A stretch of DNA of 64,000 bases, taken from Euleptes europaea (lineage: Eukaryota; Chordata; Lepidosauria; Squamata; Sphaerodactylidae). Shown one piece after another: positions 10,701 to 22,700 of this stretch. Every line of letters starts with the position of its first letter. Positions within the stretch are counted from its first letter, which is position 1. The stretch covers positions 44,626,021 to 44,690,020 of the forward strand of contig NC_079320.1 of the NCBI RefSeq assembly GCF_029931775.1, written 5' to 3'. Position numbers and translations under genes: made by a program. The notes below the pieces were generated by a model. It searched no databases and was not told the origin of the DNA. It saw only the letters and a program-made list of their open reading frames with translations.

Positions 10701-13700
10701 TGTTCTCCCCCCCCCAAAAAAGCATAATTCAGTAGGATTAAGTAGGTGTTGTCAGATACGGCCTTGAGACATTTAAGAAGCCACCAAATTGCATTTGGAA
10801 AAATATGATGTATTAATTTAAGCATGCAAACTAATTCTTGAGCAGCACTCTTTTTAAATTATTTATATGCACACAGAAGATTGAGATGTAAAATGAATAA
10901 ATTATGAATAAAATTGATGCTATTTAGTGGGTTAGAACCAAAATATTTATGTTGGCATTTGGGATGAATTACATTAGCATTTCTTAGAGTGCCATCCTAT
11001 GCCTTTCTTTACCTGTTGACTTCAATGGACTTAAAACCATGTAACTCTGCGTTCGATGGTACTGTCTGTGTTCTAATGTGTCAGTTGATAATCAGATAGC
11101 TAAAAATTCTAATGTTTTATTTTTTTCAATTAACATGGTAACAATACTGGTACTTAGAAAATCTCTTCCCCTTCTGTTTAGTTATCTTTGGGTATGTTGT
11201 CCTGAAATATTTTAAAAAGTGAATTGAACTGTGTGTGTGTCTCTCCCCCCCACCATATTTTCAAACCAGAATTCATGGAGGACTGAATTTACAATTTACT
11301 CCAGACTCATTTCCATTATCTCTTGGCCCAAATGCCCCACATTTAAAAAACAAACAAATACATAATTATATGTTCCCAAGCATGCATGCACATTTAGTGT
11401 TTTGGGCATGTGTGATAATTTGTGACTCTTTTATAAGTTCCCATTCCACTAGGAATTCAGAACTTGGCAGACAGGTTGAGATATATAAGGCTTTACTTCT
11501 GTAGTAACTTACCACCCATGGTTATACACATGGGTTACTAGGAACAGGAGACGCGCTGCGTTTTGCCCAACTGCATGCTGATGCCAACCAAATTCCTACA
11601 GCATTTTGATAGTCTCCAAAAATGCTTCTCTTTCTATCTGCAGTATTTAAAATATTTCCATGTGCAAAGTAAAATGAGTTGAGTTCACACAATTACTGTA
11701 CACTTATCTGTTAAGGAATGTTTTGTCCTAATTGATGGAGTGGCCACAGGGGTGTAAGCAGAATGGGGGCCACAGTTTACAGCACTCGTGAAACAATTTT
11801 CTGTTGTGTTTCTTCTGATTTTTTTTAAAGCTTTAGAATTACAGCAGTACAGAGCAAATGCAGGGTGTAGCAATGGAGTCTCTAGTTGACTTTATTTGAA
11901 TGAATCTCAATAGTCATTTTACAAATTTTCCCCCCCAAGATAGATACCCTTATTAAATCTGTGCTGTAGCTTCCATAATTGCATTTGCCAATTAATTTTG
12001 GGAAAGTCTCTTTACTCTGAAGATTAAAGCCAGCTATATTAACCTTGAAGCAGTAGGGGACCACGACTGATAAATACATTCCAAATTAGAATGATTGCTT
12101 TAGCGTATTTAAAGTCAGACCAGTAATGAGGCTAGCTACCCCAAGTCTCTAACACAATGGTAGAGTCCAGAGTCCACTTCTAAAAACATAAAAGATGCCC
12201 TGCTGGATCAAGAACAGTGGTCCATTTAGTCCAGCATCCTGTTTTACATAGTGGCAAACCAGTTGCAGTAGAGAGCCAACAGACAGGGCATAGAGACCAG
12301 GACTTCGCACATGGTTGCCTCTTAATATTGGTATTAAGAGGGTTTACTACCTCTAGGCAACTCTTGAGGATTGCTCGCTTCACGAGCACCCATAATTCTG
12401 AATTGGTGGTCTTGAGAGTTCAGGATTCTATTTCTCTGATAGTCTAGAGCAGTGGTTCTCAACCTGGGGCCATATGGCCCCCCCAGGGGGGCAGGATATT
12501 CCAAGGGGGCCACAGGTGAAAATTGCTATGTGCATTTTGTGTGGCTGTTTATGCTTCTTTGTTCCTTGGTTATTTACAAACAAAACATTTAAATAGCTAC
12601 CTTTCTACCGGTAGGACGGGGCCACAGAAAGGAAACAAGGTCGGAAGGGGGCTGTGGTCGGAAAAAGGTTGAGAACCACTGGTCTATAATGATGCTGTAG
12701 GAATTTGGTTGGCATCAGCATGCAGTTGGGCAAAACGCAGAGCGTCTCCTGTTCCTAGTAAAAAAGCCAATGGCCTGCTGAGCTCATAGAAGCCCTTAGC
12801 TTTATAAAGTTATCTGGATTGTGACCATAATGTATGGTCACACTATGCCAAATGTCTGAGAAGTGTGTCGCATAGAGTTGGTATGTGCAGTAGACACAAG
12901 ATCAGAAAAAATGAGGACCATGTCAATAATTACTACTTAGCTATGACAATTACTGGGTACCTTTTCTTTTGGTGCCCCCTCCCAACTGGAAATAATTTAG
13001 GGGCAAGGAAGATGAAATGCATCATACTGGGCGGGGGAACCTCTTCTGTACTCTTCCTTCCTTTGAAGCAAAGAGACTTGGAGGAATGTAAGGTACATTG
13101 GTTGGAGTGTCAGATTCAAACTAGCTAGATAGGGATCTAAATTCCACTGTTCCATGGAGCTTACTGGGCTCCTATGTTCTCTGAGGAACAAGGTTGGCAA
13201 ATAAGGACCCCAGGTTGGGGGCACATCGGAAGCTGTAATTCTACTGCACAGGTGAACCAGACTGAAGTTTGGCCAGCTGAGGCCTGCCTGCCTGGCCCCA
13301 CCCAGGAGGGAACCTGGCCAGCTCCCTGGTTGGCTGGCTGAAGAATAGAGCTGCAGGGGCCTGTGCTAGCTATGCAAGGGGCCTCTGGAGATGCTGATGA
13401 TCCCCAAGAAGATGCCGCTCGGTACAAATGGGCCCCCTGATAAGTCAGGAACCCGTTCTTCTGCCTAACCTGCCTCAAATGGCGGTTGTGAGGGTAAAAG
13501 GGAGGAAGGAAAATCGTATTTGCTGCCCTGAGCCCTTGCAGGAAGGGTAGGATAAAAATATGATGTCTAGAGAGAAGATACTTCTCTGGGTAGGAGGCAT
13601 ATGGATTGATTCAGGGAACTAGGGTAAGGCTGCAATCCCAAGGGCATCTTCCTGGAAGTAAGCTCCATTGAATAACATGGGGTTTACCTCTGAGTAGACT

Positions 13701-16700
13701 TGCTTAAGATTGCTCTCAAACCCTAGGAACTAATACTTATTGACAAGTGCTAGTTGGCTACATTTGCTTCCCTGGAAATAAAACTGTTGTTATGTTGATT
13801 TTCTTGTCACTGTGACTAAGGCTGCAATCCTATGCACTCAAGTGGGAGTCAGTTGTATCAAACTCAGTGTGACTTCTTTTTGAGTAAAGATGCATAGAAT
13901 TGAGCCACACAATATGATTAAAATTGTACATAGAAAGAAGGTCACTTTCTTCTCCATTGCACATTTCTTTTAGTTGTAGCTTAGCTGATGGAATAAGCAG
14001 CTGGTAAGGGCAGCACATATTCCAGTGAATTCACAGAAATACAAGGCTGGCAGTCTAATTTAATCTGTCAGTCGAAAAATTAACGTTTCATTTCAGCACC
14101 ATTGGAAAATCAGATCTATCTTCCAAGTAGTCAAAATGATTTAATAGTAAGGAGCCTGGCTTTAATAGGCTCATGTAAAACTAAAGTTGTATGACTGATA
14201 ATATTTATTCTGGCCATGTCTCTGTGCTTATTGCTGGAAGAAGCCATCTAAAAGAGAAATTTATCTCCACCAGTTCACATCAATAACTATAACGTGTTTT
14301 TGAAGAAGGTCGTGCTTCCTTTTGTGGCTCCTGCTTGGATGAAGTATTTCCATTCACTCAGAAAACTTCTGTAAGGCTCCACTTGATCTTCTTTCAAGTA
14401 CTTTCCTGTGTTGAGCCACCTGCTCCACAGTTCCCAATAATGTAACTCCATATGTATAAAGTCATGTTTATGAGTAATATAGTAAATCGTTGGGTAGTAT
14501 TTCCCCCCTAGATGTTAATAGGTGTGTCCCAGAGGTAGCTCTGTTCCCTTCAAGATTATGGAGTGAGATAAGAGTAAGTGAGATAAGAAGCAAAAGTACT
14601 CAGGCTTCTAAATTGCAAGTATTTCCATGAATATATTCTGGGGAAAGAGGCTACTGGGGCGAAATTAGCTCTGTGAACTGCTTGCCTCCTTTCCACCCAG
14701 AATTGGGGCCGAAGTGGAAGGGTGACGTCTCTTCTCCTCCATTCAAAGAATGGCTCAATAGAATGCATGCTTGCCATGTAGAAGGTCTCAGGTTCAGTCC
14801 TGAACATCTTCGGTTAAGAAGTCTCCAGTGGTAGGTATACCTCCTTTCATACTTTGTTCAGAGGTATGAATGCTGCAGCACACGTGGAAAGCATGAATCT
14901 ATCCAATTCTGTGGTAGGAGAGACCCATAAACTAGCTAGTTGTAAGTGCTTCTTGGTAGTGAAATAGATAAGAAAGGTTTCTGACTAAACGGTGATGTTG
15001 GAAACAATTGTAATAAACTCCTTGAAGAGTTAACAGATCTTAATAGATCTTACAAGCTAACTTGAGTTGTGGGGAAAACTTTTAATATTTTTCAGTTTAA
15101 CAGGTATTTTAAAATGGATCACAAGCTACAGATTATAGATTTTGTGTGTGTTGGTTATTTTAATTGTGGTAACCGGACAGCAGCAATTTTCTGTATTTGT
15201 ATTGGTGCACATAGAAATACATTTTATGTGAAATAAATATGGGCTATAATGGCAGTACTTTGTGCCAGTACTCTCCCAGTAATCATGACACTTGGGGGAA
15301 AAATTGAACCCCCCCCCCAAAAAAAAATTCAAAACTATTTTGTGCAAGCTAGATGAACCAACTATGTTTATCTTTTTGAAAGAATGTTAATAGCATTGAC
15401 TCATCCCTTTTTCTTTAATTCAGGTGCTAGCAACAGGTCTCAGTGGCCTGTATTCATCTTTGCCTACAAAGCTGGAAGAGAAAGGAGAAGAATGGCACTG
15501 CCTGCTGAAAGATGACTGGCTTCTTTCTCCAGCCCTTGTCCAGTTCATGAACTCCCTAGAGTTTTGCAATGCAGTAATACAGGTAATACTTAAGAGGGAG
15601 ATTCTGCACATGAAAACACTCCTGTTTGAAACAAATGCTGACAGGTGGTGGTTTGATTGTCCCAAACCTTGGTTTAGGGTTATGTGAATGAGCCTTAGAG
15701 ACAATCAGTCTCTCTTCATCTGAAACTTTCCAAATCCCTTCTTTTTACAAGAAGCCCGTAGTGTGCCATTACGTTTGAGCCAACATGCTATGGTTTGTGG
15801 TTGCCTTCCAAACCAGAATGGGAAACCGTGACTTTTTTTTTCTAGGTCCGGGTCCCAGTTTTGCGAGCAAGAGCCAGCCATAATTTGTTTGTGTTTAATT
15901 TCCTGCACAGAATTTCCTGCACAGAATTGTGCCAAGAGGTGCTAAGCCCATTGTTCCATGTAGCAGCTAGGGTTCAGCTGAATGCTGCCCAGCACCAAAG
16001 GAGCACCCTCCCCATGGCCCCTGGCCATACAGCTGATAAACTGCTGGCTTAGGTGAGCTTTCTTTATCAGTCAATGCCTTGAGGTGCTTGCTGAGTTTCC
16101 CTGCCTATCTAATTTTTAAAAATTCTATTTATTAATTTAATTTTGTAAATAATGAAAGAGACAGGTTTTATTCGTTCATTTATTTTCAGATAAACTTCAC
16201 TGTGTTGTAAGTTGCCACTAGGTGGCCTACCAAAACGTTGGGTGATTCTGAACTAGAGCAAATCATAGTTTGCTGGTTTGGGTGTAATGGCATATTATAG
16301 TATGCTGCAAAAATGGGAGGAGGAGGACTTGGCCTGTGTGAGGGCAGATGGGATGCGCAAAGTCAAGACTTGTTCATGTAACACTAAGCCGTGGATTGGA
16401 CAGCTGGTCCTGCGCTGTGGTTTGAATGTGGAGTTTAATGTGGAGTGGCTGGGGCCACTCATGCTGGCCTGCACCTTCCAGTGTTGTGGGCCCCTGCGCC
16501 GGTGGAGGCCTTAGTCGGCCTCCAAAGGCCTTTGGGTCGAGCCACCGGCGCATTTCAGGAATGCGCTGCAAGTAGCATACAACATTTGCAGACTGCATAA
16601 GGTTCAATTTGATGCAATAAAAACATTTCAGTCTGGGGTTAGGTTAGTCCAGCTGAACCAGGAACAGACATTTATTTTTTATATTATTGCATTTTTATCC

Positions 16701-19700
16701 CGCCCTCCCCAACCCAGAGGCTGGGCACAGAGCGGCAGACATGATAGTGGCTTCTCCTGCTTCCATCCCTGTCCTGGTTCTGTGTCATATGGCAGTAGGT
16801 CTTTCATGACTGCTGTGAACAGAGGATGAGTCAGGCTGTCTGAACCAGTGTTTGATGGTTTTCACTTGCCTGATTTTCTTTGCTAGCTTTCTGTCATGCA
16901 CCAGTTGGGCTTATATCATCATTTTATTTAATAATAAAGATAAGACACATGCCAGTTTCTGTTTGACTTAAAGCAGATGCCTGTATAATTGGGATTCATG
17001 TGCTGAATATCACCAGTGAGTATAATGCAATTTTTGTATACTATAATGAACATTTTTTTTTTAAAGGATGGTTGGTTGATTAGCCTTTGATTCTAAAGTG
17101 GATAGATTATATACCATGAGAAATCTTGTGCTTGTCTTAAATTGTAAAGAATGTGCTGCTTTTCATGATCATGTTCTTTTAAGAGTGAAAAACCTCCCCT
17201 CCCTGTGGAATTAAATAGTTGTCACTGTTGTTGAGTTGATCAGAAGGTTAAATATGTTTGAACAAGACACATTACATTACTCTTGGCCTGCTTGTATTTT
17301 TTGTTCTTGATTATTTCTTAATTAGATTATCTCATTTTGATTCTTTGTTGTTCTTCAGTCTAATGATAAAATCAAATTTTAAATCTCTTTGATGCTGAGC
17401 ACAGGCCTCTTCTTACAAGTCTATACAGTGTCTGTAGCTTAATTTGATTCGTGGAAGCTTGCTCGTTACCATTAATGAAGCTAAAAGAGTTTACGGCTAC
17501 ATAATTTAGGCTTATAATTTTTGAAGGTCTGTGTAGTTTAAATGCTGCCTTTATATCTAAAATGATACACATATTCTGATATGGAGGCAACAACTTGCTT
17601 TTCTTTTACTTCTATGTTGACTTCAGAGATCAAAGTTCTATACTTTAGTAAATATTTACTATATTTATAGAGCAGTAATGGCATCATTAGTGCAGAGTTT
17701 AAATAGAAAACATTTCTCAAATTTAGTATTCAAAAGTAATGAAAGGTTTAGTTGATAAGCATAATAAGCTAGACGTGAATTGAGTGTTTAAAGAGAAAAG
17801 ACGTCTTTAGAAATGAATTACCACTACTGTAGCATTCTGCCTGTCTTTCTCAGCACAGGACCTGAATGTGCCTGGAATAGTGATGGTAAATTGTGAACAT
17901 TATCACTTATGGGCAGTGACACTTGGTCACTAGGAGAAGGTGAGAATGTGCTGCTGCTTTTGACCAGGTTCTTATCAAGTCTCGCCATCCCTAATTATCG
18001 TTGTGGCAGTGAGTGACTACTCAGTTTTATACACTGGATGATAGGAAATAAAAATGCAAATTGACATAAAATGCCTCAACTACAGTTAAATAGTTAGGAA
18101 TAGGCCATGGTGACACATGCTTCTTCCTCACTGTAGCACAAATTTCTCTTGCCATAACAGTTCTATCAACGTCAGTCTTAATTGTGGTTATTACAGATCA
18201 TGATGACTTCTGGATAATCTTGGTTAGGAATAACCATGGTTAACCTATGGTTAGAGAAGATGCAATAAATCCTTCACTAAACAAATAGTGCACAATACCA
18301 TTGTTCTCTCCTTTTCCTGTAGCATTTTGCCTGAACCAATCAACTATGAAAAATCCTTTTTTATTTAGATGCAGCACTAATGTATGCTTTATCACTGGAT
18401 CACTTGAATTTGCAAATTAATTCATTCATTTCAGTTCTCTTTCCCTTTTTCTTTACTGGTTTTCAAGCAAGGTGTCTCTTATTCCTTTCCTGAAGCAAGG
18501 ATATTCCACCTGAAAAAAAAATCTGTTCAGGTTCACAGAAGAATGTTCTCTTTTGCTCCCACAGAAGAAGCTGTGGTACGGCTTCATTAAAGAAAACTCT
18601 AATTCAGTTCTTTTTTTTCACACTGAGCAACGTTTGCTATTGACATTCCCAACCTTGTACCTGCAAAAGATGAGAGAGGCTTGTATAGTTGAGGTGGTAG
18701 GTTTTTCCCCATGAAAGTGCAATTTCTGTTTGGTTTTTCATTGATTCTGCAGTGGGTCTATATGCTGTGCTCCTTAGCTAACTAGAAATTTTTGAAAAAT
18801 ATGTATGTTGATTGCAGCTTCCAGAGTTATTGGATGTTTTATTTTCATTTGGCTTATCCACAAGATGATGAAAAAAATTAGTTGATTGGAGAAAATCCAT
18901 CCAGAGAAGATGTCTTAAGATAAATTACTGTTTTCTGTTTCTTCACAGGCAGCCCAATCCTAAGGGGGTGGGGTAGTTAGTCGAGGGTTGTGGAGGGCAC
19001 CACTGTGCTGCCTCCTGAGAGGCTTCCCCGGCTGTTAATAGAATTTCCCCTTTTAACATATAAATTCCCCTATAAACATAGAAACATAAAATCCCCTTTT
19101 AACATATAAATTCCCCTTTAAACATATAAGTCTAATGCCTCTGTCTCTGACATAATGCCTTTTTTTACTAAGTGACAGGGATCCCAAGGCTACATGGTCA
19201 GTGGCAAGATTTGTTTCAGTCCTTATATCCCTCAAACATTAGATATATGCTGCTCAAGATCAATGGATCAATGAGCTTCTAAGGGATAAAAGGAAAGAAA
19301 GGTAAATAGAAATTAAAAATGAATTTTGAAACAAATCCTGTGAAACTCTCCCATTGAGTTCCATGGGGTTACGCCAGCTATTTTGCTGCAAAATGGTGCA
19401 TTCCCGGGGCTAAAGGCAGCTCCATCCCCGAGAACACGTCCCCAGATGTCAGCGTGAGTTCTAGTGCTGGACAGTACACATGGCTTGTGCTGCTGCACCA
19501 CTTCCCACCAGCTTACATTGCCCTGCACTGGTGTCCGTGCCACTCTGGATGGTCCAGCGTGGCACGGACACTGGCACTGGGGTCATGCCGGCTCTTATGC
19601 GGCTCTGTCCCCCCTTTAGGATTGCACAGTTAATGTCTGTACATTAATAATAGATTGTTCATTTTAAAGTGACCATGGAAGACCTCATAGGACTGTAGTA

Positions 19701-22700
19701 GGTACTTGTCTGCTATATATCCTCTTGTACTATTAAATTGTGTGACACAGGGATATTAATGAATATGAGAATACTTGTGTTCTTTGCTTACTTATACATT
19801 ATTTCTCTCACATTGTACTCCAGTCCTGTGAATGTTTACTTGGATTTAAACCAAATAGGTTTGCATAGTGTTACTTCTTTAGTTTGATCTCATTTGTTCA
19901 AAGGTGGCCAAAGGGTTTTTCTGGAAGTTAATTTTTTAAAAATTGTTCTGCAGATAATTATAAAAAGTTTTGAATTCACATAAATATAATAATCAGGGTG
20001 CACTATTGATCTAAAATCTCTCAAACCTTTGTGCTTCCTTTAGGTGGCACATCCACTGATACGCAACCAGCTTGTGAACTACATTTATAATGGGTTCTTA
20101 GTTCCAGTAATGGCCCCAGCTCTACATAAGGTCAGTGTTATGTGTGTGTATTACTTATTGATTATATCAGGAGCAATATTAATGACCATAATATTATCAT
20201 GTGTGAGGTGAGAAACTAAATATACCTGTTTAGGTTTACTGAACTGTTAATAATTTCTATTCTTGTAGCATCTCTGCTTTGAGCAGTGCTGAAAGAACAT
20301 CTGAGGAGGTTGGAATATTCACCAGTTAACTTGGCAAATAATCAAGCATGGCATGTTTGCCTGTTTGCCATGAGGATCTTATTCTTTTTGACATAAAATA
20401 AGCCCCAGCCTCTTTTTAAGTGTCTGTTTTCTACATGACGATAAAATTTGATGAATTGTGTTTCATATGCAGGGTCACAGTTGTGGACATTCTGTGTTTA
20501 TACTAATTCAGAATGGAATTTGCACCTCTATGTGCATTCAAGCTCTTGGGTGCAAAGTCTGGAAAGTTAGCAGGATGTTTGAATTTGTAAAGACAATCTT
20601 CACTGTATTCATTTGATAAATTTAGTAGTGATTTTTTAAAAAATTGGTTCATCTCCCCTGTATTCTCTCACTGAGGGGGAGAAAGAGCTATTATGTAGAA
20701 ACTCCTTTTTTCCTCTCTTGACTTTCCCAGTCAGGGTTTTTGTAACTTGCCATTAAAAACAAACAAACAAAGTTACTCAAATGAATAAGACAAATCAATA
20801 TCAACCACTGAATTAAATGAAGTATATGTGAATCTATTTTATTACAATCCACTTAAAAACCATAGTGTCCTCAAAGAGCTTGGCTTTTTGTATAATAATT
20901 TGAAAATCTTTCCCTTTTCCATTTTAAATTGTGACATGTTAAGTGTTTTTATGTTATTTTATTAATATTGTTTTAATTGTTTTTTACAATCATTTTATTT
21001 ATATTGTAAGCAGCACCCTTGAGTTTCGCAAGGGAGAAAGGTAGCTAATAAACCTTTTTAATTAATGAACGAATACATTCTTCTTTCCACTCCACAATAT
21101 ATTGGCTTCCTTTTGGTGGGTTGGGAATGGCTGTCGTACGGTGTGCACTCTCTAGCCCTTTCCTTCTTGGAGGAGAGATCTTGAAAGCCTTGTGAGCCAA
21201 ACAGAGAGGAGCCCCCTGCTCTTCTGCTTCAGATAGTTTGATGAATTTTCCAGATAATCAGTTTAATCAGCCACCATAGCTGGAATAGCTCGACTGCTTT
21301 CTGTGAAACATAGTCCTACAACACACTCTGTTCTTAAAACGTGTGACTGTATTGCTTAAACCAATATAATACAATCCAGTTGCAATCAGTAACTACATCA
21401 GATAAGCTTTAGTAAGCAAGAGGAGCAAGGTAACCTGGTGCCTGGCAGTCCCTCTCAAGCATGCACTAATATTTCAACAATGCATTGTTGCTTGGCATTA
21501 TCAGAAGAGATTCAGCTATTTAAATAAGAGATTAACTTGACAGTCCCATTAGCATTTGAAAGGGTTTCAAGTACTGCTTGCCATGTAGATGATTAATAAA
21601 ATCATTAATATTGCCCAGATATTAATATATATGTTGCCATAATAGAAAATAAGGAGGCCAGTGTGTGTGTTGTATGAAGTGCCATCAAATCGTTTCCAAC
21701 TCATGGTGACCCTATGAATCAATGTCCTCCAAAATGTCTTATCTTTAACAGCCTTGCTCAGGTCTTGCAAATTGCTGTGGCTTCCTTTATAGAGTCAATC
21801 CATCTCTTGTTGTGTCTTCCTCTTTTCCTGCTTCCTTCAACTTTTCCTAGCATGATTGTCTTTTCCAGTGACTCTTGTGTTCTCATAATGTGAATAAAGT
21901 ATGATAGCCTCAGCTTAGCCATTTTAGCCTCTCTGGTCAGTTCAGGCTTGATTTGATCTATAACTCACTGATTTGTTTGTTTGTTTTTGGCAGTCCATGG
22001 TAGCCGTAACACTCTTCTCCAACACCACATTTCAAAGAAATCTACTTTCTTCATTTCAGCTTTTTTCATTGTCCAGCTTCCACATCCATACATAGTAATA
22101 GGGAATACAATGGCATGAATTAACTTAATCTTGGTTGCCAGTGACACATCCTTATACTTTAGAATCTTTTCTAGTTCCTTCATGGCTGCCCTTCCCACTC
22201 TCAATCTCCTTCTGATTTCTTGGCTGCAGTCTCCCTTTTGATGATGGAGCCAAGGAATAGAAAGCCTTGAACAATTTCAATTTCCTCATTGTCAACCTTA
22301 AAGTTGAGTAATTCTCCTGTGGGAGGCCAGTAAATGGAGTCAAATTGTTAGATCCTTGTGCAAACAAAAAGTACTTTGCAGTAAGGGAGTCTACAATTTT
22401 CATGGTTTCCCCATTCTAAAAGAAGTTCTTTGACCTTTAAATGAAGCTTTTTGGGGGTGATGCAGGGTTTTGTGTTGTTTTAGTGCACTTCTATTCCACC
22501 CTTCCTTTGTGTAACTCAGTACAGTGTACATGGTTTTCTCTCCCTTCAACTTATACTCATAACAACTGTGTGAGGTAGGCTAGGCTGAGAGAGAGAGAGT
22601 GACTGGCCCCAGATCGCCCAGTATGTTTCATGGCCACCAAGGATTTGACCTCGGTCTCCCTGGTCCTAGTCCAAAATTCTAACCACTATACTGCATTGGC

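Larger units (their letters stand above)
10650..15423 (+). other. FHIP1A intron 2
   Basis: 4.8 kb, GT-AG. It contains the 70-bp inverted duplication (11535-11604 and 12692-12761), a hAT-type short element, a SINE-like repeat, an interrupted MIR-like SINE and three small palindromic elements. Nothing is recognised in 11070-11534, 11605-12184, 13909-14744 and 14940-15423. Confidence 0.85.
15583..20043 (+). other. FHIP1A intron 3
   Basis: 4.5 kb, GT-AG. 15640-16560 has moderately GC-rich sequence with short palindromic stretches that may be an old DNA element. There is a LINE-type tail at 16650-16760 (minus) and a composite element at 18953-19630. 16760-18950 is AT-rich with no recognisable feature. 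Confidence 0.8.
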
